Origin: Nocardia lijiangensis NBRC 108240
GTDB lineage: Bacteria; Actinomycetota; Actinomycetes; Mycobacteriales; Mycobacteriaceae
Direction: 5' to 3'
Length of the DNA stretch: 64,000 nt
NCBI RefSeq assembly: GCF_001613045.1
Contig: NZ_BDBP01000034.1
Location: forward strand, 1 to 64,000
Under the pieces are notes generated by a model. That model had not been told where the DNA came from, searched no databases, and saw nothing but the letters and a program-made list of their open reading frames with translations. This document shows positions 11,072-18,862 of this stretch, in pieces. Numbering within the stretch: position 1 is the first letter of the stretch; each line of letters starts with the position of its first letter. The translations under genes were made by a program, and so were the position numbers.

Positions 11072-12153
11072 TGCGTGCAGTGGTGATGCAGGACGGCAAG
11101 CTGCGCGTCGAAGAGGTCGCCGAACCCGTTGCGGGGGCCGGTGAGGTGCTCGTCGAGGTGTTGGCCTGCGGGATCTGCGGTTCGGATCTGCACTGCGCCG
11201 CCCATGGCGCCGAGCTCAACGCGGCGACGCGCACCGCGCTGGGCGTGGAGTTGATGGACCTGGCCCGGCCGGTCGTGTTCGGCCACGAGTTCGTCGGCCG
11301 TGTCGTGTCCTACGGACCGGGCACCGCCCAGCGGATCCCGATCGGAAGCCGCGTGGTGTCGATGCCGGCGCTGCTGCGGGATCAGCCCGTCTATCTCGGC
11401 TTCGCCGGTCCGGAGGCGCCCGGCGCGTATGCCGAGCGCATCGTGTTGTCCGAGGCGTTGCTCATCGAGGTACCCGAAGACGTGCCCACCGAGCTGGCGG
11501 CACTGACCGAGCCGCTGGCGGTGGCCTATCGGACGGTGGCCAAGGCCGAACTCGCACAGCACGCCGTCCCGTTCGTGGTCGGGTGCGGTCCCATCGGGCT
11601 GGCGGTGATCGCGATTCTGCGGATGCGCGGGTGCGGTCCGATCATCGCCGCGGATCTGTCTCCCGAACGGCGCGAGCTGGCAAGGCGGCTGGGCGCCGAC
11701 GTGGTGGTCGACCCCGCTGTCGATGACCCGTACCAGGTGTGGATGGCCGCAGCGGCCACCGACGATCCGGACAAGATGGCGGCCCCGACCACGCTGGCCG
11801 GCCCGCTGCCGCTGTGTCCCACCGTCGCGTTCGAATGTGTCGGTGTCCCGGGGATCATCCAGCAGCTGGTGGCGGGCTCGCCCGCCGGGACGCGCATCGT
11901 CGTGGCCGGATTGTGCATGACCACGGATACTTTCGAGCCTGCGCAGGCGATCCTGAAGGAACTCGACATCCGGTTCGTGCTGATGTACACGCCGGAGGAG
12001 TTCGCGGCGACGTTCGCCCACCTCGCAGCAGGTGAGCTCGAGGTGGCCCCGCTGCTCACCGGCACCGTGGGCATGGACGCCGTCGCCGATGCCTTCGAGC
12101 GACTGCGCACCTCACCGGCCGACGCGAAGATCCTCATCGATCCGACCCTCTGA
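11071..12153 (+). CDS. Zinc-dependent medium-chain alcohol dehydrogenase
   Basis: 360 residues of the MDR superfamily. The catalytic zinc ligands are Cys36 in CGICGSD and His72-Glu73 in FGHEFVG. The nucleotide-binding site has VVGCGPIGLAVIA. The four-cysteine structural-zinc lobe is missing: the segment SRVVSMPALLRDQPVYLGF has no cysteines. The protein is thus an MDR with only a catalytic zinc. The start overlaps the cupin stop by one base. Together they probably oxidise and cleave an aromatic or aliphatic ketone/alcohol; this is inferred from families only. Confidence 0.8.
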   Translation: MRAVVMQDGKLRVEEVAEPVAGAGEVLVEVLACGICGSDLHCAAHGAELNAATRTALGVELMDLARPVVFGHEFVGRVVSYGPGTAQRIPIGSRVVSMPALLRDQPVYLGFAGPEAPGAYAERIVLSEALLIEVPEDVPTELAALTEPLAVAYRTVAKAELAQHAVPFVVGCGPIGLAVIAILRMRGCGPIIAADLSPERRELARRLGADVVVDPAVDDPYQVWMAAAATDDPDKMAAPTTLAGPLPLCPTVAFECVGVPGIIQQLVAGSPAGTRIVVAGLCMTTDTFEPAQAILKELDIRFVLMYTPEEFAATFAHLAAGELEVAPLLTGTVGMDAVADAFERLRTSPADAKILIDPTL

Positions 12154-12169
12154 ACCACAGACGTGGTCC

Positions 12170-12215
12170 GGTCCCGCCCGCGTGCCGTCGAACACAACCG
12201 ACGGCGGGCGGGACC
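12170..12215 (+). terminator. Strong hairpin after the cupin/dehydrogenase pair
   Basis: GGTCCCGCCCG (12170-12180) and CCGTCG (12185-12190) pair with CGACGG (12199-12204) and CGGGCGGGACC (12205-12215), around an 8-base loop with one 4-base bulge. There is no T-run. It probably ends the cupin/dehydrogenase transcript and separates it from the next genes. Confidence 0.6.
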
Positions 12216-12347
12216 ACTCGCGCCACCGATTCCCTTGAACGACAGCGCTACTGAGGCTGGGCGCACCCTCAGCGCCACATCGCCCCAGTTGGCTCGGCCA
12301 TCCCCGGCGTCTCGCGCACACACCGCCCGATAAAGGAAGACGCGCTC

Positions 12348-12785
12348 GTGCAGCCACGATCGACTGCGCCCCGCAGCCGCTACACCGAGGTCTATCGGCG
12401 CAGCATCGAAGCCGTTGTCGCGGCGCACCCGGCCGTCGCCGAATGCGCGGTGATCGAGCTGCACGATGCCCCCGAGGGCCAACGCCCCAGCGGCTACGTG
12501 GTACTCGAATCCGGCGCCGATTTCGACCCGGAGACCCTCCGCACCGAACTGGTGACCATGGTGGGCGACCAGATCGGACCCGTGGCGACCTTCCGCGACG
12601 TCACAATCGTCGCGGCCCTGCCCAAGACCCGATCCGGCAAGATTCTGCGCAAGATCATGCGCCAGATCGCCTCGCGCGAGCACTACGCCGTGCCGTCGAC
12701 CCTCGAGGACCCCTCCGTACTGGCCGATCCGGAGACTGTGCTGGCCACAATGCGCGATCCAGCTCACCGACGTATTGACAGTTGA
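12348..12785 (+). CDS. Stand-alone C-terminal domain of an acyl-CoA synthetase
   Basis: 145 residues that match only the mobile C-terminal domain of acetyl/propionyl-CoA synthetases: VVAAHPAVAECAVIELHDAPEGQ, QIGPVATFRDV, and the catalytic-lysine motif ALPKTRSGKILR, then the PrpE-like tail TLEDPSVL. The AMP-binding N-terminal domain is absent and not found upstream. The GTG has a proper ribosome binding site (AAAGGAAG), and the gene is only 24 bases before the araC-type gene, so it is probably expressed. It could be a decayed synthetase or a working separate domain. Confidence 0.65.
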   Translation: MQPRSTAPRSRYTEVYRRSIEAVVAAHPAVAECAVIELHDAPEGQRPSGYVVLESGADFDPETLRTELVTMVGDQIGPVATFRDVTIVAALPKTRSGKILRKIMRQIASREHYAVPSTLEDPSVLADPETVLATMRDPAHRRIDS

Positions 12786-12809
12786 GGACAAAGAAGGACC
12801 ACTAGAGAT

Positions 12810-13862
12810 ATGACTGTGATCCGCGGCACAGCACTGAGTGGATACCGGCGTCTGGTCTCCGAACTCGGTGGTGACCCTGTCGAACTGCTGCGCTCGGCAG
12901 GCATCCGGCAGGAAGATGCGGGTAACAGCGAGGTGTTTCTGCCCTATCGGCGCGTCGTCCGCGCCGTGGAACTCGGCGCGAGCTTGGCACCCGACTTCGG
13001 TCGCCGGCTCGCGCTGCGACAGGGCATCGAGATCCTCGGCCCGGTCGGAGTCGCCGCGCGTACCGCGGCGAGCGTGGCCGATGCGTTTGCCATCTTCGAT
13101 ACCTACATGGCCGCGTACAGTCCGGCGATCAGCGGGCACATCGCTGCGCTCGACGACCCCGCGCGTTCCTTGTTCGAGTTCAAAATTCTGACGACGGACT
13201 TGCCGCCGCATGCTCAGGCGACGGAATTGTCGCTGGGGACCATACTGCAGGTGTTCCGTTTCCTGCTGGGTGCCGACTACGTACCGCTCGGGGTGTACCT
13301 GCCGCACGAACCACTCACCCCGCCCGACGACTACCAGCAGTATTTCGGCTGCACCCCGCACTTCGCGCAACGGATCACCGGCTTCACCCTTCGAACCTCT
13401 GATCTCTCTCGCACCCTCGCCCGGGACGAGATCGCGCACCGAGCAGTGGTTCAGTACCTCGACACGATCGTCAGCGGGCGCGAACCGGGCATGGGTGGAT
13501 CGGTGCCCGACATCGTCCGACAGTTGCTGCCCACCGGTTCGGCGAACCTGAAAGTCATTGCCGCGCAATTCGACCTGCACCCCAAGGCGCTGCAGCGACG
13601 ACTGGCCGCCGAAGGGACGAATTTCGCCACCGTAGTCGACGAAGTCCGCCGGAAGACAGCCGAGCGGTATCTGCGCGACACCGATATCAGTCTCGTCCAC
13701 CTGGCCCACGAACTCGGATACGCCGAACAGAGCGTTCTGACTCGTTCCTGCCAACGCTGGTTCGGCCGCGGCCCCGCCGCTCACCGGCGATGGTTACGCA
13801 CTGTTCCGTCCGGCGTCCCGAATTCGCTTCCCGCCGGCGGGCACGACAGCACCAGCCCGTAG
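12810..13862 (+). CDS. AraC-family transcriptional regulator
   Basis: 350 residues. An N-terminal arabinose-binding-type domain (about 15-200) is followed by a C-terminal AraC DNA-binding domain (about 240-335) with two helix-turn-helix units (LKVIAAQFDLHPKALQRRLAAEG and ISLVHLAHELGYAEQSVLTR). The ATG at 12810 follows AAGAAGGA. It lies between two operons whose promoters carry the same 21-base-period direct repeats, so it is the obvious candidate activator of both. The inducer is unknown. The last residues after RWLRT are disordered. Confidence 0.88.
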   Translation: MTVIRGTALSGYRRLVSELGGDPVELLRSAGIRQEDAGNSEVFLPYRRVVRAVELGASLAPDFGRRLALRQGIEILGPVGVAARTAASVADAFAIFDTYMAAYSPAISGHIAALDDPARSLFEFKILTTDLPPHAQATELSLGTILQVFRFLLGADYVPLGVYLPHEPLTPPDDYQQYFGCTPHFAQRITGFTLRTSDLSRTLARDEIAHRAVVQYLDTIVSGREPGMGGSVPDIVRQLLPTGSANLKVIAAQFDLHPKALQRRLAAEGTNFATVVDEVRRKTAERYLRDTDISLVHLAHELGYAEQSVLTRSCQRWFGRGPAAHRRWLRTVPSGVPNSLPAGGHDSTSP

Positions 13863-13919
13863 AGCCGGTCATTGTCAGCGCATCCGACTGTCGGTTTTCG
13901 ACCACGCGTCATGGGACAT

Positions 13920-13988
13920 GTCCTCTAGGGCCAACTATTTGTCCTCCACTGTCAAGACGGCCATGGGATGGGTCACGAATTATTGGGG
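13920..13988 (+). promoter_or_regulatory. Direct-repeat operator and promoter, copy B (AraC-type site)
   Basis: GTCCTC-N4-GCCAA (13920-13934) and GTCCTC-N4-GTCAA (13941-13955) are spaced 21 bases apart. The block GGTCACGAATTATTGGGG follows at 13971-13988, 30 bases after the second repeat starts, the same distance as in copy A. It drives the DUF1330 gene. AATTAT is a possible -10. Confidence 0.75.
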
Positions 13989-14024
13989 GCGGCAGAGACG
14001 CCGATCACAGTGTTAGGGAGAGCC

Positions 14025-14423
14025 ATGACCGCGACAGCACGCCACATCGACCCGACCGAGCAGCAGGTGAAGACGCTTGCCGAGGCCGCCAAGGCCAGTG
14101 ACGAACCGGTGATGATGGTGAACCTGCTCGCGTTCAACGACGCAGGCGGGCGCGAGAGCTACCTGCGCTATGCCGCCGAGGTGCAGCCCCACCTCGACCG
14201 AGTCGGTGCCACGATCGTGTGCGTGGCCGATGCCGCCCAGGTCGTCATCGGCGAGGGGGCCAAGCCGTGGTGGGACACGATCCTGATCGTTCGGTACCCG
14301 TCGCGGGCGAAATTCCTCGAAATGGTGCTCGACCCCGGCTATCAGGCGATCTCCGTGCACCGCACCGAGGCGCTGGAAACCTCCGGCCTCATCGCGACAA
14401 ACCCGTGGCCCGCAGAGATCTGA
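14025..14423 (+). CDS. DUF1330-like ferredoxin-fold protein
   Basis: 132 residues with the small alpha/beta-barrel pattern of DUF1330/NIPSNAP-like proteins: PVMMVNLLAFNDAGGRESYLRYAAEV, a central WWDTILIVRYPSRAKFLEMV, and a C-terminal YQAISVHRTEALETSGLIA. Such proteins often modify or hold reactive substrates, but no general reaction is established. The ATG follows GGGAGAG. It is directly behind operator copy B, so it should be induced with the cupin/dehydrogenase pair. Confidence 0.75.
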   Translation: MTATARHIDPTEQQVKTLAEAAKASDEPVMMVNLLAFNDAGGRESYLRYAAEVQPHLDRVGATIVCVADAAQVVIGEGAKPWWDTILIVRYPSRAKFLEMVLDPGYQAISVHRTEALETSGLIATNPWPAEI

Positions 14424-14525
14424 CGATCCACGCGATCGCCGATCCGAGGCGGTCGGCGGTCCCGCCGACGCCGACCCGACCGAGGCCGTCGCGTTCGTCC
14501 ATGGCCACCCGGTCCCCGTTCGTCC

Positions 14526-14921
14526 TTGCGCTCCATCCACCTTTTCGCGAAGGTCACCGACCGCTACACCCGCGAGTACGAGGCCGCCGCGGCTCGCCAC
14601 GGCCTCACCCCTCAGCAAGCGAAGGCACTGATCGTCCTGGACGAGGCCCCTCTGCCCATGCGTCGCGTCGCCGAACGACTGGGAGCCGAACCGTCCAACC
14701 TCACCGGCATCGTGGACCGCTTGGAGAACCGGGGCCTCGTCGAACGCCGGCCCGAACCCAACGACCGGCGAATCAAGCTTCTCGCCACCACGGACGCCGG
14801 GAAAGCAGCAGCCCAAGACCTGCGCAGCCGTCTGCGCTTCGCCCGCAACCCGCTCGCCGCCCTCGATGAAGACCAGCGTCGCGACCTGCGCAACCTGCTG
14901 CAACTGATGACCGAGGAGTAG
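14526..14921 (+). CDS. MarR-family transcriptional regulator
   Basis: 131 residues with a winged helix: LTPQQAKALIVLDEAPLPMRRVAERLGAEPSNLTGIVDRLENRGLVERRPEPNDRRIKLL is the usual MarR DNA-binding core. The N-terminal dimerisation helix is short. TTG 14526 is the only plausible start in this frame and has no ribosome binding site. An ATG at 14501 lies in a different frame, so a small frameshift or sequencing error near 14530 may have cut off the true N-terminus. The reading frame continues directly from the DUF1330 gene after its stop. Confidence 0.7.
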   Translation: MRSIHLFAKVTDRYTREYEAAAARHGLTPQQAKALIVLDEAPLPMRRVAERLGAEPSNLTGIVDRLENRGLVERRPEPNDRRIKLLATTDAGKAAAQDLRSRLRFARNPLAALDEDQRRDLRNLLQLMTEE

Positions 14922-15300
14922 AGATCAGGTCAGCACACCCACCAGGCGCACCCCACGTCCCGTAGCCAAAAGCCTTGGGCAGCAAGTCCATCGAAGCGTC
15001 GCCGCGGCGGACCTTGGTTCACCGCACAAATCGGCGGCGTTCCGATCCCCTCACGCGACAAATTCGAAAGCCCCCTGGACACCAGGATCTGTCCCAGTAG
15101 ATGCGACCATAGGTCACAATCAACGCTCCGGACGGGGATTCCACGGCCCAGCCAAAAACCTTCCGTCCAGCACGATTCCGCGACGCGAGCGCGATCCAGG
15201 CCAGCGACAACCCCCTCGGCAGCCATGCCCGAGTACTGGTCGGCGCCGACGAATCCCCTTGCGGATCAGCCACGCAGCGCGCGGCGGCGAAACGCAAGCA
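14922..15300. other. Gene-poor stretch before the LVIVD operon
   Basis: About 380 bases with no recognised gene, more A/T-containing than its neighbours. The minus strand has open frames of 98 and 114 codons (15226-14930 and 15363-15019) that lack start signals or known domains. I regard them as unsupported. Confidence 0.4.
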
Positions 15301-15315
15301 AAATGCGGAACGTTT

Positions 15316-15363
15316 GGGAGATCTCCCGATTCGCTTCCACAAGTTACTCCCCATTACTACCAT
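15316..15363 (+). promoter_or_regulatory. Palindrome and promoter of the LVIVD-DUF305 operon
   Basis: GGGAGATCTCCC is a perfect 12-bp palindrome at 15316-15327. Eight bases later, TTCCAC (15335-15340) and TACCAT (15358-15363) are 17 bases apart and fit -35 and -10 elements. The palindrome's position just upstream of -35 suggests an activator or repressor site. Confidence 0.5.
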
Positions 15364-15437
15364 TCAGTCAGATCGCACCACTGTCCCAGTCAGGTGGCGC
15401 GTGACGACCGCGAACAAGGAAGTGGGGGGTCGCAACG

Positions 15438-17012
15438 ATGCACTCTCTGTCACGATTGCGCCGCATCAGACCGGTCGCGCTGCTCACCGCGGCGGTGATC
15501 ACCGCGATGATGGTGCCCGGCAGCGCCTCGGCCGATCTGCAATCCGACATCGCCACCGCAGTCCAGGAATTCCTGGATGTCGGGCGCAAGTCGGTACCGC
15601 GCGCGGACTGCGGACCGGGCTCGATGCCGGAACCCGGCCTCCAGGGCGACGTGCCCGCCGCCGACCGCGACAGCGGACGCAGCACCCAGGGTTACCGGTG
15701 CAATATGTCGATGGTCGGCCAATTCGCCGGGCGCGGAGCGGGCATCACCTCCACCAGCTTCGAACACTGCGCCTACATGGGCTCGTTCTTTCCGGGTGAC
15801 TTGATCAGCGAGGGCCGCGGCGTCCAGGTGCTCGACGTCTCGGATCCGGCCAGCCCGCGCCCCACCGTCAGCCTCACCGAGCCCGCCATGCTCGCGGGAA
15901 CCTGGGAGAGCCTGAAGGTCAACGCCGAGCGCAAACTACTGGTCGGCACGGGCGTCCCGATCGGCGCAGGCGTGGGTTATCTCTCCGTCTACGACATCTC
16001 CGACTGTGCTCATCCGCGCCTGCTCAACCCCGGCCCCGGCACCAATCTGCTGATGCCCCTGCCGATCACGACGCACGAGGGCGGCTTCTCCCCCGACGGC
16101 CGCACCTACTGGGCGTCCGGCATCGCCCCCGGTTTCGTCAGCGCGGTCGACCTCACCGATCCCGCCAACCCGCGCGTCGTCTGGCAAGGGCTGACCGGCA
16201 TCGAGGCGCACGGCTTCGGCATCAGCCCGGACGGCAACCGCATGTACCTGTCCGCGCTCGGCGGTTTCACCGTGCTCGACATCAGCGCCGTGCAGCGCCG
16301 CGACCCGAACCCGCAGGTGCATCACATCGGCAGGACCTTCTGGACCGACGGCTGGGCGACCCAGCACAGCATTCCCGTCAGCTACGACGGCAAGCCGTAC
16401 CTGTTCACTGTCGACGAGGGCGGCTCCGGCGGCGTGAAACTCATCGACGTCTCGAACGACAACGCGCCCAAGGTCGCCAACAAGCTCAAGCTCGAGATCA
16501 ACCTGCCCCAGCACATCGACGCCAATATCGGGTCCTCGATGGGCGGTTCGGCCTTCGCCTACGAATCGCACTACTGCGCCGCCGACCGGCAGGAGAATCC
16601 CACGGCACTCGCCTGCGGGTGGATCTCCTCGGGCATCCGGGTCTTCGACGTGCGCGACCCGTTCGCGGTGCGCGAGATCGCCTACTTCAACCCGCCCGCG
16701 CGCACCGGCCGCAATCTCGAGCTCTGGAATTCCCCGCACGCCTTGGCCTCGATCATCGGCGTCCCGCTGATGAGTGCGCCGCCCGCGGCGCGCGCGGTGC
16801 TGGAAGGACAGTTCAATCCTGGCGACGCGCTCACCCCGCGCACCGGGCGGCTCGCCTTCGGCGACGTCTCCACCGACTGGTGCTTCTCCCCGCCGGAATG
16901 GCGCGGCAACGAGCTCTACGTCGCGTGCTCGGACAACGGGTTCATGGTGTTGCGGCTGGACGACGCGGTGTACACCCCGCCCGCGGACCAGCGCTCGATC
17001 GTCGGCTCGTGA
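15438..17012 (+). CDS. Exported LVIVD-type beta-propeller protein
   Basis: 524 residues. A signal peptide (about 1-32: basic start, hydrophobic ALLTAAVITAMMV, cleavage near GSASA) directs export. The mature part has repeated strands of the LVIVD type, such as GVQVLDVSDPASPRPTVSL, LSVYDISDCAHPRLL and VSAVDLTDPANPRVV, which build a beta-propeller. A pair of cysteines near the N-terminus and others later could form disulfides. No catalytic motif is visible. The ATG follows AAGGAAG and a G-run. It overlaps the DUF305 gene through GTGA, so the two exported proteins are made together. Confidence 0.8.
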   Translation: MHSLSRLRRIRPVALLTAAVITAMMVPGSASADLQSDIATAVQEFLDVGRKSVPRADCGPGSMPEPGLQGDVPAADRDSGRSTQGYRCNMSMVGQFAGRGAGITSTSFEHCAYMGSFFPGDLISEGRGVQVLDVSDPASPRPTVSLTEPAMLAGTWESLKVNAERKLLVGTGVPIGAGVGYLSVYDISDCAHPRLLNPGPGTNLLMPLPITTHEGGFSPDGRTYWASGIAPGFVSAVDLTDPANPRVVWQGLTGIEAHGFGISPDGNRMYLSALGGFTVLDISAVQRRDPNPQVHHIGRTFWTDGWATQHSIPVSYDGKPYLFTVDEGGSGGVKLIDVSNDNAPKVANKLKLEINLPQHIDANIGSSMGGSAFAYESHYCAADRQENPTALACGWISSGIRVFDVRDPFAVREIAYFNPPARTGRNLELWNSPHALASIIGVPLMSAPPAARAVLEGQFNPGDALTPRTGRLAFGDVSTDWCFSPPEWRGNELYVACSDNGFMVLRLDDAVYTPPADQRSIVGS

Positions 17013-17650
17013 GGATGCCCCGCGCGGCACGGATCGCCGCGTTCGCCTCGGTCGCCCTGATGCTGCTGGCGATCGGGGCGGCGTTGCGGCCGCTGGCTAT
17101 ACCCGAAAAACACACGGCCGCACCGGTGTTCGACACCGTCGAGATCGGCTTCGCCCAGGACATGACGGCGCATCACCAGCAGGCACTGCTGATGACCCAG
17201 CGCCTCGATCCCGACGCGGCACCGGCCGTCCGCCGGATCGCCGAGCAGCTGGCCGACACCCAGCGGATCGAGATCGGCACCATGCTGGGCTGGTTGCGCT
17301 TGGCCGACGCGTCGCCGCTGCCGTCGCGACCGATGGCGTGGATGACGGATACCGCTGCGGCGCACCGGCATTCGACGCACCAACCGGACGCGCCGATGCC
17401 CGGCATGGCGAGCACGGCCGAACTCGACACACTGGCCGCGACGCGGGGCCGCGACGCCGAAATCCTGTTCCTGCAACTCATGATTCGCCACCATCAGGGC
17501 GGGATCGCGATGGCGATGGCGGCCGATCGGCAGCTCGAAGGCGGACCGGTCAAGGAGACGGCGCGTGCGATGGTGCAGTCCCAGGGCCAGGAGGTCGGTG
17601 TGATGAGCCTGCTGCTCACCCAGCTCGGCGGCGCGCTGCTCCCGCGGTAA
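17009..17650 (+). CDS. Exported DUF305 protein
   Basis: 213 residues. An N-terminal hydrophobic anchor or signal (about 8-28) is followed by two halves of the DUF305 four-helix bundle: FAQDMTAHHQQALLM and LMIRHHQGGIAMAMAA, whose paired histidines and methionines are the family hallmark. DUF305 proteins are frequently found with copper or other metal-handling genes, but the role is not fixed. I chose GTG 17009 because it overlaps the previous stop (GTGA); ATG 17015 is an alternative. The central linker is rich in His, Met and Pro, compatible with metal binding. Confidence 0.8.
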   Translation: MRMPRAARIAAFASVALMLLAIGAALRPLAIPEKHTAAPVFDTVEIGFAQDMTAHHQQALLMTQRLDPDAAPAVRRIAEQLADTQRIEIGTMLGWLRLADASPLPSRPMAWMTDTAAAHRHSTHQPDAPMPGMASTAELDTLAATRGRDAEILFLQLMIRHHQGGIAMAMAADRQLEGGPVKETARAMVQSQGQEVGVMSLLLTQLGGALLPR

Positions 17651-17739
17651 CCGAGCGGCCGCCGTCGAGGCTATCGGGGGCCGCCGGTATCGTCGGTGCC
17701 GATGGACGCCACGGGCGGGAGAGGGTTGTGGTGCGGTAG

Positions 17740-18465
17740 ATGATTCAGGTGGACGAGATCACCCTTCCCGAACACATCCACGGCTATCCGGACGTCGCCT
17801 TCGGCGGTTTCGTCGCCGGCGTGCTCGCGACCCACTGCCCCGTACCGACCGCGCGGGTCGATTTCCGCGCCAAGGTGCCGGTCGGCACGCCCCTGTCACT
17901 GACTCGCACCGCGGTGAACGGCACCGCCCTCACCGACGCGCAGGGAAAGGTGCTCGCCGAAATCAGCCCGGCGACGCTGTCTCTCGACATCCCGCCCGCA
18001 CCGAGCTGGACAGAGGCCGAGGCGCTCACGGCGCGCGTCCTCGCCTCGGGCGACCGCCCCGTCACCGACTGCTACGGCTGCGGTGCGGCGTGCGCCCCCG
18101 GCCGGGGCCTGCGACTGTTCCCCTGGGCACTGCCCGGCCGCGATCTCGCCGCCGCCGCCTGGGTCCCGGATCCAGCGCTGGGCGCGGCGGACGGCACCCT
18201 CTCCACCGAGAACGCCTGGGCCGCCCTGGACTGCCCCGGCGGCATTGCGGGATTCCTGCTGTCCGGCATGCGCCGCGGCGCGGTCACCGCCGCCCTCACC
18301 GCGACGCTGCTGCGACCGATCCGAGCGGGCGAACCACACATCGCCCACGCGTGGCCGATCGCGCAGGACGGCCGCAAATACACCGTGGGCGTGGCCTTGT
18401 CGAGCGCCGCGGGCGAGCTGTGCGCGATCTCCGAAGCGCTCTGGATCGAGCCGCGGGAACAGTAA
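17740..18465 (+). CDS. Hotdog-fold protein of unknown activity
   Basis: 241 residues. The arrangement looks like two hotdog-type halves: the N-terminal half has GYPDVAFGGFVAGVLA and VDFRAKVPVG; then comes a cysteine-rich hinge, DCYGCGAACAPGRGLRL, as seen in PaaI-like thioesterases; the C-terminal half has ENAWAALDCPGGIAGFLL and AGEPHIAHAWPI. A thioesterase or acyl-binding role is likely but not proven, since I cannot place a catalytic Asp or Glu with certainty. ATG 17740 was chosen; no strong ribosome binding site is present. Confidence 0.6.
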   Translation: MIQVDEITLPEHIHGYPDVAFGGFVAGVLATHCPVPTARVDFRAKVPVGTPLSLTRTAVNGTALTDAQGKVLAEISPATLSLDIPPAPSWTEAEALTARVLASGDRPVTDCYGCGAACAPGRGLRLFPWALPGRDLAAAAWVPDPALGAADGTLSTENAWAALDCPGGIAGFLLSGMRRGAVTAALTATLLRPIRAGEPHIAHAWPIAQDGRKYTVGVALSSAAGELCAISEALWIEPREQ

Positions 18466-18487
18466 GCGACGCGCCCCGCACAAAAGG

Positions 18488-18517
18488 AAAACCCCCGGCC
18501 GCAGGGACCAGGGGTTG
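18488..18517. terminator. Bidirectional terminator between converging genes
   Basis: AACCCC and GGGGTT pair around an inner GG/CC, with A-rich sequence on the left and, read on the minus strand, a T-rich tail (TTTTCCTTTT). It lies between the hotdog gene and the 33-residue minus-strand gene and can stop transcription of both. Confidence 0.75.
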
Positions 18518-18538
18518 TCGTGCTCGATCAGCGCACTG

Positions 18539-18640
18539 TCACAGCGGAGGAAAACCCGCCGAGCCGGTGGCCAGCCAATTCCAGAAGGCCGCCGCACGGT
18601 TGGTGATCAGGGCGACGATGTCGAGAACGGTGCTTCCCAT
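18539..18640 (-). CDS. 33-residue hydrophobic/amphipathic peptide gene
   Basis: A 33-codon frame begins at ATG 18640 after a strong ribosome binding site (AAGGAAAG, about 3-10 bases upstream). It encodes MGSTVLDIVALITNRAAAFW followed by NWLATGSAGFPPL. The first 25 residues can form one helix with a hydrophobic face; there is no signal peptide. A T-rich intrinsic terminator follows 22 bases after the stop. A ribosome site, small frame and terminator together argue for a real gene. No family was recognised. By size it recalls small alpha-helical pore peptides of corynebacteria, but no sequence match supports that. Confidence 0.55.
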   Translation of the reverse strand: MGSTVLDIVALITNRAAAFWNWLATGSAGFPPL

Positions 18641-18862
18641 ACTTTCCTTACCTCTCACATTTGTAAGCGCTCGCCGACCTGGTTCAATCGAGCCAGGTCA
18701 GAAGTAGTTTTCCCACTCCACGGTGAGCGGCGAGCACTGCCAGTGTGCCAACAGTGTGCCAACGCACGGGAATCCGCCCCCTTCCTCGAGTCACGGCGGC
18801 CTTGGACGCAGCCGCTGTCGACTCCATTGCCCAGCACCCGTTGAGCGCAGTCTTCTCGACGC

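Noticed and set aside
11526-13784. 752-codon minus-strand frame across the dehydrogenase and AraC genes
   Set aside because: Antisense shadow; it crosses real genes, terminator and promoter, and shows no domain.
15019-15363. 114-codon minus-strand frame before the LVIVD gene
   Set aside because: No start signal, no known domain, and it overlaps the promoter and palindrome of the next gene.
18539-18640. Corynebacterial PorA/PorH-type porin
   Set aside because: Only size and helical nature agree; no sequence similarity is visible, so I left the function open.
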